Source: an uncultured Erysipelotrichaceae bacterium (GTDB taxonomy: Bacteria; Bacillota_I; Bacilli_A; RF39; UBA660). Taken from it: a stretch of DNA of 64,000 bases. Shown here piece by piece: positions 36,241 to 44,283 of the stretch. Location of the stretch: positions 1-64,000 of the forward strand of contig CADANC010000001.1 of NCBI GenBank assembly GCA_902789225.1, given 5' to 3'. The notes beneath the pieces were generated by a model, which worked only from the letters and a program-made list of their open reading frames with translations, was not told the DNA's origin and ran no database searches. The number at the start of each line of letters is the position of its first letter. The stretch's first letter is position 1. The position numbers were made by a program, and so were the translations under genes.

Positions 36241-36998
36241 CCTTCCTTAAAATCAACAAGTGAATCCATAATAATATTAATTGCTTCATCTCTCATACTC
36301 ATATCTTCTGTATAATCAACTGCAAAGAATACATATGATCTTTTCTCACCTAAAACAGCCACTCCAGAAAATCCATAATCTCTAACATCTTTCTCATTAT
36401 CACATTTTATTGTATCTTTAAACTTAACTGCATCTAATCCATTAATTTTAATATTTTCATAAGAAAATGTCTTTGATTCTAAATCATGAGTATAAAGAGT
36501 TTTATGACTTAATAATTTTTCAATATATTTAGAAAAGAATGGAATTATTTCTTCAGGTTTACTTGGAAGATTTTGATTCTCAGAAAAACTCAAAATTTGT
36601 TCATTATATTCAGAATAAAAAATTATAACATAGTCATCGTAATTACTATCTCTAATAGTCCAAAAATCACTACCATCATCTTTATTATGTCCTATTTCAT
36701 TTTGACTTGCATCTAAACTCTTCATTGAATATCCAAAGTCAGGATCCACATACTCAATTAGTTTATATTTGCTTTTTTCTTTATTACTTGTTTCTTCTTG
36801 ATTATTATTGCTATTGTTATTTGTATTTTTAGGCTCATTATTCTTAGTTAGAAAAAATACGCCTAAACCAATAATAATAGCAATTACTAAAACCACTATA
36901 ATAATAACCTTTCCATTAGATTTTTTACCTTGATTTAAACCATCAATATTATTTAAATTATTATCTTGTTTAAATTGATTATTTTGTTCTTGATTCAT
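36234..36998 (-). CDS. Membrane-anchored protein with PsbP-like outer domain
   Basis: 254 residues. A Gln/Asn-rich cytoplasmic start (1-28) is followed by one membrane helix (VIIIVVLVIAIIIGLGVFFL, about 31-50), an Asn/Glu-rich linker to about 75, and a folded outer domain. The latter begins YVDPDFGYSMKSLDASQNEIG and includes NGLDAVKFKDTIKC, a pattern like the PsbP/MOG1-fold domains common in single-pass Bacillota proteins. Single-gene transcript with a palindrome at the promoter and a strong terminator. Function unknown. Confidence 0.6.
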   Translation of the reverse strand: MNQEQNNQFKQDNNLNNIDGLNQGKKSNGKVIIIVVLVIAIIIGLGVFFLTKNNEPKNTNNNSNNNQEETSNKEKSKYKLIEYVDPDFGYSMKSLDASQNEIGHNKDDGSDFWTIRDSNYDDYVIIFYSEYNEQILSFSENQNLPSKPEEIIPFFSKYIEKLLSHKTLYTHDLESKTFSYENIKINGLDAVKFKDTIKCDNEKDVRDYGFSGVAVLGEKRSYVFFAVDYTEDMSMRDEAINIIMDSLVDFKEGN

Positions 36999-37017
36999 AT
37001 CTCTAACTACCTTTCTA

Positions 37018-37037
37018 ATATAATGATATCATTATAT
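37018..37037. promoter_or_regulatory. 20-bp perfect palindrome, possible operator
   Basis: ATATAATGATATCATTATAT is fully self-complementary and lies 20 bases upstream of the start of the gene at 36998, overlapping a TATAAT-like -10. The rest of the gap 36999-37187 is AT-rich with nothing else recognisable besides the terminator at its far end. Confidence 0.4.
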
Positions 37038-37168
37038 ATTAACTAAAGCAAGCAACCTAAACATTTTATCAAAAAATCTATTATCTTTCTACATTTATAA
37101 TAAATCATTAAATCTAGCAATATATTTATTATTATTTCTATTAATAAAATCATTAAATAAATATCTAT

Positions 37169-37200
37169 ACTAATAAAAAGAAGGAATTTATTCCCTTCTT
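37169..37200 (-). terminator. Terminator of the DUF2975-XRE-DUF4173 operon
   Basis: GAAGGgAAT / ATTcCTTC stem with T residues following on the minus strand, overlapping the end of the DUF4173 gene. Confidence 0.8.
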
Positions 37201-38633
37201 TCATTTGCTTTTTCTCTAGAAATATTAAACTCTAAAATATTATATTTATTATCTTTATCCATATCTTTAATATAAGCTTTTAAAGCCTCTTTATCTATAT
37301 CTATAAATTTATTATCTTTATCCAATTCTTTAGATAACATTCTTAATTGATCAAGATTATCATAATGATTATTCATTAGATAATAAACATCTATATCACC
37401 TGTTCTATCATATCTTCTGATATTATTTTCAGCAATTATTCTATCAATTGAGAAACAATTTACTAAAGAATAAACTGATAATGCAATTATTAAATAATAT
37501 CTCAATATATTGAAATCTTTTTTAAAAATAAATACTATTGTAGGAATTAATAATATTACTTCTGTAATTAATATAATATAAACACCTAATCTTAATACAG
37601 TATATCCATAAGCTTGTTCATATAAGAACATTCTATAAAATGATGAAACTATTATTATTAATGTCAATAACACAGTTATTAAACTCATTATTTTAGTATA
37701 AGTTTTTTCTTCAGATTTCTTAGATAATAGTATTATTACTATATTAATAACTGAAATAATCATTAATTGAAAAAATCCACTTCTAGCATAATCAGCATAA
37801 TTAAATCCACTAGATACTCTATGTAATAATAATGAATTAATTTGAATAATATCAAATACAATATATATAACATTTAATGTTGTTAATAAAATATTAATAG
37901 TTAAAGGATCTTTCTTCTTAACCTCTTTAATTTCTTTAGATTCATCTTTATACTTTTTAGATATGAAATATAAAGTACCTCCTAAATAGAAAAACAAAAT
38001 TACAAAGTTAATTATTCTTACAAGAATATTACTAAAAGACATATTTCCAAATAATCTATTAAAATTATGAAATAAATTACCAAATATTTGATCTGCACTA
38101 GTTAATAATAATAAAACTACAATTACTACAGGTATAACTATAACTAATGATTTAATTATTTTCCTGGCATTAGGAGATATTTTTTCATCAGGAAATTCTT
38201 TCTTAGATTCCTTACAAAAACTACTAATGTTATCCAAAGGTTTAAATATTAATTTAAAAGTTTCTACAATTATATCAATAAAACTTTTTAATTTATCTAA
38301 AGTAACTACATATAGTAATAAATATAAGAATGGTATTACTAAAACATTTATTAAATTAAAAATATTACTATAAACAAAATAAGTTGATGATAATATTATT
38401 ATCGGAATAATTATTAATAACCCTAATTTATTTTTAATTGATTTATTTTCTTTCAAGAAATAAACAATTGTTCCTAATAAAGGAATTGTAAATAAAACTA
38501 CATTTATACCAAAGTCTTGATGAACTAATAATATTGAATGTAATAAACACAATACTATAGTCATTAAAAACATTTTTTTCATATTATTTGATTCTATTTT
38601 TATATTTTTTTCTTTATTATCCTTTTTCTTCAT
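37188..38633 (-). CDS. DUF4173-type membrane protein
   Basis: 481 residues, about 11-12 membrane helices, a basic cytoplasmic start and a soluble, charged C-terminal tail of about 80 residues (from about 400). Segments NYADYARSGFFQLMIISVINI and FLYEQAYGYTVLRLGVYIILI are characteristic of DUF4173 (related to DUF4153). It starts just after the XRE regulator stop, behind AAGAAGGAG, and is the last gene of the three-gene operon. The pairing of a DUF2975 membrane protein and an XRE regulator with such a gene suggests envelope sensing, but the substrate is unknown. Confidence 0.75.
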   Translation of the reverse strand: MKKKDNKEKNIKIESNNMKKMFLMTIVLCLLHSILLVHQDFGINVVLFTIPLLGTIVYFLKENKSIKNKLGLLIIIPIIILSSTYFVYSNIFNLINVLVIPFLYLLLYVVTLDKLKSFIDIIVETFKLIFKPLDNISSFCKESKKEFPDEKISPNARKIIKSLVIVIPVVIVVLLLLTSADQIFGNLFHNFNRLFGNMSFSNILVRIINFVILFFYLGGTLYFISKKYKDESKEIKEVKKKDPLTINILLTTLNVIYIVFDIIQINSLLLHRVSSGFNYADYARSGFFQLMIISVINIVIILLSKKSEEKTYTKIMSLITVLLTLIIIVSSFYRMFLYEQAYGYTVLRLGVYIILITEVILLIPTIVFIFKKDFNILRYYLIIALSVYSLVNCFSIDRIIAENNIRRYDRTGDIDVYYLMNNHYDNLDQLRMLSKELDKDNKFIDIDKEALKAYIKDMDKDNKYNILEFNISREKANERRE

Positions 38634-38634
38634 A

Positions 38635-38841
38635 TTATTTCTCCTTCTTGTAATCCAATATATCTCCAGGTTTACAATCTAGTACTTCACAAATTTTTTC
38701 TAAAGTAGAAAACCTTATTGCTTTTCCTTTACCTGTCTTTAATATTGATAAGTTAGCTTGAGTAATTCCTACTCTCTCAGATAGTTCTCCAGAAGAGATT
38801 TTTCTTTTTGCCATCATCACATCTAAATTTACTACAATCAT
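38635..38841 (-). CDS. XRE-family (YozG-like) transcriptional regulator
   Basis: 68 residues, one Cro/CI-type helix-turn-helix: MAKRKISSGELSERVGIT (helices 1-2), QANLSILKTGKGKAIRFSTL (recognition helix region) and ICEVLDCKPGDIL. Size and ending are typical of YozG-type regulators, which pair with DUF2975 proteins. It sits between the DUF2975 and DUF4173 genes in one operon and probably controls the promoter at 39340-39367. Confidence 0.9.
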   Translation of the reverse strand: MIVVNLDVMMAKRKISSGELSERVGITQANLSILKTGKGKAIRFSTLEKICEVLDCKPGDILDYKKEK

Positions 38842-38851
38842 ATTACACCAC

Positions 38852-39316
38852 CTAAATAGTTAAATCATTTTCTTCCTTATATTTTGTTGCTTGCATGAAT
38901 AATAAACTTAATGTCCATAAAGCAATACCTACACCAAGAAACAATATAAACAAGAATAATAATACAATTATGTAATTAATATATGTATTTTTTATAATAA
39001 ACAGCATAATTAATAAGTCAATAATCCATAGTCCACTCATAATAAATGATAAAAAACCAGTTTTCTTTAAAATATTAACGTTATCTTGTGTAAAAGGTTG
39101 ATTCTTTTCCAATGATCTAAACATCTTTAAAAACTGTATAGCAATACCTATCATTAATAATCCATTAGGATAAACAATTAACATTGAATAAAAAACACTA
39201 TAATTATTACTTAATAAAAATGGAATTAGAATTATTGTAGGTATTGAAAAAACTATACCTATAATTACTATTATTTTTAAAATATTACCCATCTTATCAA
39301 TTTCTTTTGGAAACAT
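38852..39316 (-). CDS. DUF2975 membrane protein
   Basis: 154 residues with four membrane helices; the segment RSLEKNQPFTQDNVNILKKTGFLS is the DUF2975 signature cytoplasmic loop. Start behind GAAGGAGGAATTAT. First gene of the DUF2975 - XRE - DUF4173 operon, the usual DUF2975-XRE pair. It may modulate the regulator's activity at the membrane, as proposed for such pairs; this is inferred. Confidence 0.85.
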   Translation of the reverse strand: MFPKEIDKMGNILKIIVIIGIVFSIPTIILIPFLLSNNYSVFYSMLIVYPNGLLMIGIAIQFLKMFRSLEKNQPFTQDNVNILKKTGFLSFIMSGLWIIDLLIMLFIIKNTYINYIIVLLFLFILFLGVGIALWTLSLLFMQATKYKEENDLTI

Positions 39317-39339
39317 ATAATTCCTCCTTCATAAATACA

Positions 39340-39367
39340 ATTATAGTAGTATTTTTTCGAATGTCAA
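39340..39367 (-). promoter_or_regulatory. Consensus promoter of the DUF2975-XRE-DUF4173 operon
   Basis: TTGACA (39367-39362), 16-base spacer, TATAAT (39345-39340). The motif TCGAAAAA occurs in the spacer and again about 30 bases upstream, and may be the binding site of the XRE regulator. Confidence 0.85.
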
Positions 39368-39422
39368 TATTTTTTTATTGTTTTTCGATAAATTTGTAAA
39401 ATAAAAAAAAGAGCCTAGCCCT

Positions 39423-40286
39423 TTATTTTATTGATCCATTATGCTTCTTAAAACTTTCAAAAATCATCTTACTTATTTTAGCACCTAATACAATAGCAAT
39501 ATTATCATCATAATAATAGTAATCCTTAAAGTCTCTAATAAAAATACTAAAAATATAATTTCCTATACTTGTAGAGATAATACCTCCATCATTTCTACAA
39601 TTAATCATAGCATCATTTTCTTCATCTCCTAAAGATCCACTTTTAGATGCTATAAACTTTAGAGAGAATTTATCATCACACATCCTATCTAAATATTTAG
39701 GTGATAAGTATTTAGTAATCATCACATTAATTTTTTGGTGAGATAGTATCTTTATAATCTCATCACACAATTCTGGAGTAAGTATTTCATGTTTCATTAT
39801 CATTTCATATGCTCTAGCATATTCATATGAAGTAGTTTGACCAACACAATTATAATGATCAAAATCTAACTTCTTTGCTTTTAAAAGTGTATTAGTAAAG
39901 CCTAATTCTTTAATAGTATTATTTATATTATGAAAACCTAAGTACTCAATCATCTTGTTAGTAGCAACATTATCACTAACAATCATCATTAATGTCGCAA
40001 TATTTTTAGATGATAATTCAAAATCATCCAAGTATTTTATTAATCCGCTACCATTCATTACACAATCTTCTTTAGAAGAATATTTTATCTTATCTTCTCT
40101 AGATATTTTATTATTTAATATTTGATTATAATACTCTATTAAGATAAATAATTTAATACAACTAGCAGTCTCAACTATATCATTTTCATTAAATTTAATT
40201 ACGTTATCTTTTTCATCTTTCACATATAAAGATACACTTCCATCAAAGTCATCAATCATTTTTTTTATTTGTTCTTCAACATTCAT
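39423..40286 (-). CDS. Class A beta-lactamase-like serine hydrolase
   Basis: 287 residues. Active-site motifs of the penicillin-recognising fold: S42-x-x-K45 (ASCIKLF), S104-D105-N106 (MIVSDNVATN) and K215-S-G (SKSGSLG). The Glu166-xx-LN motif of true class A beta-lactamases is not evident (FDHYN is in its place), and there is no signal peptide or lipobox, so it is unlikely to be a normal secreted penicillinase. Start: ATG at 40286 behind TTGGTGAATAAT; the longer frame begins before that site. A cytoplasmic esterase or peptidase-like role is possible. A weak AAAG / CTTT hairpin with T-run follows at about 39403-39428. Confidence 0.75.
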   Translation of the reverse strand: MNVEEQIKKMIDDFDGSVSLYVKDEKDNVIKFNENDIVETASCIKLFILIEYYNQILNNKISREDKIKYSSKEDCVMNGSGLIKYLDDFELSSKNIATLMMIVSDNVATNKMIEYLGFHNINNTIKELGFTNTLLKAKKLDFDHYNCVGQTTSYEYARAYEMIMKHEILTPELCDEIIKILSHQKINVMITKYLSPKYLDRMCDDKFSLKFIASKSGSLGDEENDAMINCRNDGGIISTSIGNYIFSIFIRDFKDYYYYDDNIAIVLGAKISKMIFESFKKHNGSIK

Positions 40287-40312
40287 ATTATTCACCAACA
40301 TTTATTATATCA

Positions 40313-40338
40313 CAAAAAAAGTAGACAAAAGTCTACTT
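40313..40338 (-). terminator. Terminator of the Cys-rich peptide operon
   Basis: AAGTAGAC / GTCTACTT stem with a 4-base loop followed on the minus strand by TTTTTTT. Confidence 0.85.
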
Positions 40339-40344
40339 AGAAAT

Positions 40345-40530
40345 CTACTTTTTTTCGTCGCAAGTACATTTAGAATCTTTATTATCTTGACAACCACATT
40401 CGCAATTTTCATCGCATTTGCATTCATCTTCACATCCACATGAACATTTATTATCTTCACATGTACATTCTTTTCCTTCTTGACATCCACAAGTACAATC
40501 AGGTCCACAATTGCATTTCTTTTTTTCCAT
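40345..40530 (-). CDS. Metallothionein-like Cys-rich peptide
   Basis: 61 residues with 17 cysteines (positions 6, 8, 12, 14, 16, 22, 24, 29, 31, 33, 37, 39, 43, 45, 47, 55, 57), nearly all in Cys-x-Cys pairs or Cys-x-Cys-Gly-Cys triplets, and acidic residues between. There are no His residues and no hydrophobic core. A very good ribosome site (AAGGAGGGATAAT) shows it is translated. The composition points to a thiolate metal-cluster protein for Zn, Cu or Cd. Three repeats of the CxCGC unit suggest internal duplication. It does not match the classic SmtA zinc-finger pattern, so the family is uncertain. Co-transcribed with DUF3781. Confidence 0.75.
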   Translation of the reverse strand: MEKKKCNCGPDCTCGCQEGKECTCEDNKCSCGCEDECKCDENCECGCQDNKDSKCTCDEKK

Positions 40531-40545
40531 ATTATCCCTCCTTAA

Positions 40546-40791
40546 TTATTTAATAATATGTGTAGTTATAATTGTATAACTATAAGAATTAATAGTTACC
40601 TTAATATTATTAACTTCACAATACCAATTTTTACCTTCTTTATATATATAACAATTATTATCCATAATTAATTGTTTACAATAATCAACTACATCGCAAG
40701 AATCTATTATTAAATTCTTTTTAATTCTATTAATACCCATCTCTGTAGTATGAATCTTATCTATATTTTTTAATAAATCTATATTTTTCAT
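40546..40791 (-). CDS. DUF3781 family small protein, second copy
   Basis: 81 residues, the same architecture as the gene at 21099: NIDKIHTTEMGINRIKKNL, GKNWYCEVNNIKVTINSYSYTIITTHIIK. The two copies end almost identically. Its ATG overlaps the TGA of the glutathione-peroxidase relic (ATGA), and the Cys-rich peptide follows, so all three are in one small operon. The double Cys of the WYCE and DVVDYCK positions are kept in both copies. Confidence 0.75.
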   Translation of the reverse strand: MKNIDLLKNIDKIHTTEMGINRIKKNLIIDSCDVVDYCKQLIMDNNCYIYKEGKNWYCEVNNIKVTINSYSYTIITTHIIK

Positions 40792-40898
40792 ATTAATTCT
40801 TGGATTTTTGATTCCATATCTTCAGGCTTATATGTAGGAGAATATCTTCCTACAACATTACCTTCTCTATTCTTAACTTTTAAATCATATATAGACAT
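40788..40898 (-). CDS. 36-residue relic of glutathione peroxidase
   Basis: ATG at 40898 follows GGTGATTGT. The product joins MSIYDLKVKNREG, the normal N-terminus of a bacterial glutathione peroxidase, directly to GNVVGRYSPTYKPEDMESK, its normal C-terminus (DREGNVV-RF-PTT-P). About 120-140 residues with the catalytic Cys, Gln and Trp are gone. The frame is still open and has a ribosome site, and its stop overlaps the DUF3781 start, so it may survive as a translational coupling leader. Similarity is judged by eye. Confidence 0.5.
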   Translation of the reverse strand: MSIYDLKVKNREGNVVGRYSPTYKPEDMESKIQELI

Positions 40899-40926
40899 AC
40901 AATCACCACTAAAATTATTATAACAT

Positions 40927-40952
40927 AAAAGGAGAATAATTCATTCTCCTAT
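40927..40952 (-). terminator. Intrinsic terminator
   Basis: AGGAGAAT / ATTCTCCT stem followed by TTTT on the minus strand, after the broken B3/B4 gene. Confidence 0.8.
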
Positions 40953-40960
40953 TTTATAAA

Positions 40961-41651
40961 TTAAATCTCAATTTCTCTATTCTCTGAATTTACTAATTCT
41001 AATACTTTAACTTCACAACTTAAATACTTAGTCATTAAATCTTTAAGTTCATTCAAAGCACTATTTAATTCATCTACTCTATCTTTTTCTAAACATTCCA
41101 TAATAATAAATTCATTTCTTGTATTATCATCTATACAAGTTCTTTTTCCATCTCTCCAATTAAAGCATCTACATACTACACCATAATCATCAGCATAAGC
41201 TAATTCCCCTTTTAAAGGTGGATCTTCTTCTTCACTACCTAAAGGAATAAACTTTTCATTACCTTCCATAATATCTAATCTAATATCACCATCTATTTTA
41301 TCAATATCTTCTGCTCCAATTAGTAATATCAACAGAAGGTAATATTGTACCAACAGGATTATCATGTAAAACTCTTTTTAGTAGATTCTCTAATGAACAT
41401 CTTGCTCCCTTCTTAGTAGGAAATTTAGAATAAGCATCTCTCCATACTTTTACAACATCATTTTCAGATATCACTTCATTTGGAACATACTTTTTAGCAA
41501 TCTCATTAGAACTATTAAGTAATTTCTTTATTTCATTTAATTCATCTTCACTCAACGCTTTATCTTCTTCTACATTATTAAGTACTAATACCCCTAATGT
41601 AGCATCAGGAAATAAATCCCAAAATTCATCTTTAACTATAAATTTCTTCAT
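40961..41651 (-). pseudogene. Broken B3/B4 tRNA-binding domain protein
   Basis: Two overlapping frames together make one B3/B4 protein. The first (41651-41301) opens FIVKDEFWDLFPDATLGVLV and runs to NPVGTILPSVDITNW, then stops. The second (used from about 41330 to 40961) resumes with LIGAEDIDKIDGDIRL, FIPLGSEEEDPPLKGELAYADD and VCRCFNWRDGKRT. In intact relatives about 8-10 residues (SxKYxLPxG) lie between VDI and GGED; here they are missing along with the reading frame, so a small out-of-frame deletion is the likely cause. Intact relatives resemble the editing domain of PheRS beta chain and may act on mischarged tRNA. Confidence 0.7.
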
Positions 41652-41669
41652 ATCATTCTCCTTTAATTA

Positions 41670-42227
41670 TTATTTATTTAAAAACTCTTCTAAAGTTATA
41701 TTATTATCATAAATTATTTTAGCTAATTCTTCCCCAACATATCTTATATGCCATGGTTCATAATAATATCCTGTAATATTCTCTTTGTTTTCAGGATATC
41801 TTAATATAAAACCATATTTATATAACACATTATGTATTTCCTTAAAAATATCTTCATAGAAAAACAATTTATCATCTTCCCGAACAAAATCACCATTTAT
41901 ATATAACATAATATCAATAGCTAAACCTGTATGATGTTCACTTTCACCAGGCACCGCAACATATTTTCTTGTAAATTCTTCTCCATATTTTATTAAGTAT
42001 TCATCTTGTATCATTTGTTGTCTATCAATACTTCTATAAGAATCATCTATTCCAATATTAATATTAATAGATTTCAAATATTCTTTTAGCATAAGGAAAT
42101 GATTATAAGTCTCTTCTTCTATTTTAATTATTTCATTTAATTCATTATTTACAGATAACAACTTAAACTCATTTAAATATTCATCTTTCATTTTATTATT
42201 TTTATTAACTAACAAGTTGTAATTCAT
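41670..42227 (-). CDS. VanY-type D-alanyl-D-alanine carboxypeptidase
   Basis: 185 residues. The LD/DD-carboxypeptidase signature is complete: SYRSIDRQ (about 63-70), S-E-H98-H-T-G-L-A-I-D105 (zinc ligands H98 and D105), and E157-P-W-H160 (catalytic Glu and zinc ligand). It trims the last residue of peptidoglycan stem peptides. No signal peptide or membrane anchor is present, so it would act in the cytoplasm on precursors unless exported another way. Neighbours are a P-loop kinase upstream and the broken B3/B4 gene downstream. Confidence 0.85.
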   Translation of the reverse strand: MNYNLLVNKNNKMKDEYLNEFKLLSVNNELNEIIKIEEETYNHFLMLKEYLKSININIGIDDSYRSIDRQQMIQDEYLIKYGEEFTRKYVAVPGESEHHTGLAIDIMLYINGDFVREDDKLFFYEDIFKEIHNVLYKYGFILRYPENKENITGYYYEPWHIRYVGEELAKIIYDNNITLEEFLNK

Positions 42228-42245
42228 AATATCACCTCTAAATAA

Positions 42246-42265
42246 AAAACTAGTTAATCTAGTCT
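42246..42265 (-). terminator. Probable terminator
   Basis: ACTAG / CTAGT stem after the FlaR-like gene, followed by TTTTTT on the minus strand. Short stem. Confidence 0.55.
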
Positions 42266-42759
42266 TTTATATTTTCTAACATATTTATTTCTTTCAAACT
42301 TAATACTTTATATTCTTTAGAATTATCAATAATTCTATTCATCTTTTTTTCTTTTTCTTTTGTATTTTTTCTAGCCCATCCAAGCATCTGGAATAAACTC
42401 TTTATTGTAGGTTTATAATTGTATTTTTCTTTTCCAGTTTTCTGTTTAAACCACCTTGATATACATCTTTTATATATTTCAAAACTACTAAGATTCAAAT
42501 AATAAACAATATCTGCATTTTTTATTCCATCAATAAAACTTTTTCTACCTACATCTTCAATAATCCATTTCTTTTTTCTTATTAAATCATTAAATATTTT
42601 ACTTATCTCTTCATCAGTTCTCTTAACATTACCATTATCATCATCAAAGACAACTTTATCTAATTCATAATAATCAATATGGTATTTATTAGATAAGAAT
42701 CTAGCTAAAGTAGTTTTTCCACTACCAACTGGACCAATAATATATATTTTATTATACAT
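42259..42759 (-). CDS. P-loop kinase, FlaR / topology-modulation type
   Basis: 166 residues. Walker A GPVGSGKTTLARFLS (residues 9-23), then YYELDKVVFDDD (the Asp typical of adenylate-kinase-like substrate sites), WIIEDVG, ADIVYYLNLSSFEIYKRCISRW (LID-like basic segment). This order matches small kinases annotated as FlaR or topology modulation protein; the real substrate of the family is not established. It follows the Tim44-like gene by 8 bases. Confidence 0.7.
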   Translation of the reverse strand: MYNKIYIIGPVGSGKTTLARFLSNKYHIDYYELDKVVFDDDNGNVKRTDEEISKIFNDLIRKKKWIIEDVGRKSFIDGIKNADIVYYLNLSSFEIYKRCISRWFKQKTGKEKYNYKPTIKSLFQMLGWARKNTKEKEKKMNRIIDNSKEYKVLSLKEINMLENIKD

Positions 42760-42767
42760 AATCCTAA

Positions 42768-43475
42768 TTAAACAACAATCCTTTTAATAGAATCAATTAC
42801 AAAATCTGTATTTCTTAAATCCATTCCACAATAACTACAAGTATTTCCACTAACACTAGCTCCACAATTAGGACATTTAATAACATCTTTAGCATCAGCT
42901 CTTTTAACAAATATAACTTCAAAAGTCTCAGTAATTTTATTAATATTACTTCCACTAATAATATTTCCATTACCATCAGTCATATAATTCAAATAAGATA
43001 TTTCCATAGTAGTAGAAATTACTTGTTTATAATTTGAAGAATAAACATCAAAAACAGTTACTTTCTTTCTTTCAATATTATCAATTATCTTTTTATTACC
43101 AAACTTCAAATTTAAACAAATATTAGTATGATAATTATTATAAACTTTACTACTACATAATTTTTTCATCTTATTATAATCTAAATTATTATAAGCAACT
43201 TCAAAATCATAAAACATAGAATATAAATAATCTTTCAATTTATTTATATCATTAATATCTAAATCAGCTAATTTACTATTAGATATATCAGTATACTTAT
43301 TTTTATTATTACCTAAAATAATATTATTATTCTTAAAATTATTATTACTTACATTTTTTCTAATAAAACTTATAAAAAAGATTGGAATTAAAAAAGGCAA
43401 AAACATCTCTAAAACAAGAAATATAAAGAAAAATAATGCAGCAAAAATACTCAAAATAGAATCCATTGTTTCCAT
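42768..43475 (-). CDS. Tim44-like domain protein with C-terminal zinc ribbon
   Basis: 235 residues. One or two membrane helices at the N-terminus (LSIFAALFFFIFLVLEMFL, then LIPIFFISFI, about 7-38), an Asn-rich linker, then a Tim44/MBA1-like domain (about 85-195: LKDYLYSMFYDFEVAYNNLDYNKMKKLCS). A zinc ribbon follows: CPNCGASVSGNTCSYCG. The start at 43475 follows GGAGGATAAGT. Bacterial proteins of this kind are membrane proteins of unknown function. Confidence 0.65.
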   Translation of the reverse strand: METMDSILSIFAALFFFIFLVLEMFLPFLIPIFFISFIRKNVSNNNFKNNNIILGNNKNKYTDISNSKLADLDINDINKLKDYLYSMFYDFEVAYNNLDYNKMKKLCSSKVYNNYHTNICLNLKFGNKKIIDNIERKKVTVFDVYSSNYKQVISTTMEISYLNYMTDGNGNIISGSNINKITETFEVIFVKRADAKDVIKCPNCGASVSGNTCSYCGMDLRNTDFVIDSIKRIVV

Positions 43476-43509
43476 ACTTATCCTCCAATAAAAGTATATC
43501 ACATATAAG

Positions 43510-44268
43510 CTACTCTTTAGTTAAAACTTTAACAAATTTATGTGGAATTTTTCGATTAACATCCTGAATTAAAGTCTCATCTATTCCATAGCAAGCTTCA
43601 GCCATTCCACCAACTATTGCACAATTTGTATCAGTATCTCCACCCATTAACAAAGTCTTTTGCATCGCATCAATAAAACTATTAGAATAATAAAAAGCAT
43701 ACAAACAATTATCAATAGTTTCACTACATGTAGTATTAAACTTATCAAAAGGAGTATATCTAACATTAATATCTAACATATCAAATACTTCTTCCTTAGA
43801 ATATCCTTTTCTTAAATAGAATATTATTAACGCAATTTTAGTTGCTGCATCAATTGCTTCCCCACTATTATGAGAAGGAATAGTTGCTAATCTTGCATTT
43901 TCAATCACTTCATCTTCACTATCAAACAAAAATCCTACAGGAGATATTCTCATCATTGCTCCATTACCTTGACTATGACCTTCTAAATCACTTTTAGCCC
44001 ATTTAATTAAATTAGGAGAAAATGAAGATCTAAAATAAGGATGAAAATCAGGCTTATAATCCATATAATCAATAATATATTTTCTCAAATACTTATCATA
44101 ATCTTTATCATCTTTTATAGCATCACATATCGCAACAGTAAGAATAGTATCATCACTAAAAAAAGACTTATCAGATAAATAACCACCATTATCAATACTC
44201 TTAATTTCTTTTAATTGTTCAAATTCATAGATACTACCAGCTAAATCTCCATAAATACTTCCATACAT
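43510..44268 (-). CDS. ADP-ribosylglycohydrolase family protein
   Basis: 252 residues of the DraG/ARH fold. Metal-binding motifs: GSIYGDLAGSIYEF at the start, SDDT at 38-41 (FFSDDTILT) and GGDTDTNCAIVGGMAEACYG near 209 (the second metal-binding cluster). GNGAMMRISPVGF is also typical. These enzymes remove ADP-ribose from proteins or free ADP-ribose compounds. It follows the TetR gene by 15 bases and may be co-transcribed. No ADP-ribosyltransferase partner is seen in the window. Confidence 0.9.
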   Translation of the reverse strand: MYGSIYGDLAGSIYEFEQLKEIKSIDNGGYLSDKSFFSDDTILTVAICDAIKDDKDYDKYLRKYIIDYMDYKPDFHPYFRSSFSPNLIKWAKSDLEGHSQGNGAMMRISPVGFLFDSEDEVIENARLATIPSHNSGEAIDAATKIALIIFYLRKGYSKEEVFDMLDINVRYTPFDKFNTTCSETIDNCLYAFYYSNSFIDAMQKTLLMGGDTDTNCAIVGGMAEACYGIDETLIQDVNRKIPHKFVKVLTKE

Positions 44269-44283
44269 AAAATCACCTATTTT

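Noticed and set aside
39423-40286. Antibiotic-resistance beta-lactamase
   Set aside because: No signal peptide and no recognisable Glu166 motif; called only as beta-lactamase-like.
40305-40508. A Val/Lys/Asn-rich open frame overlapping the Cys-rich peptide
   Set aside because: It is the alternative frame of the CxC repeats; the Cys-rich frame has the AAGGAGGG ribosome site.
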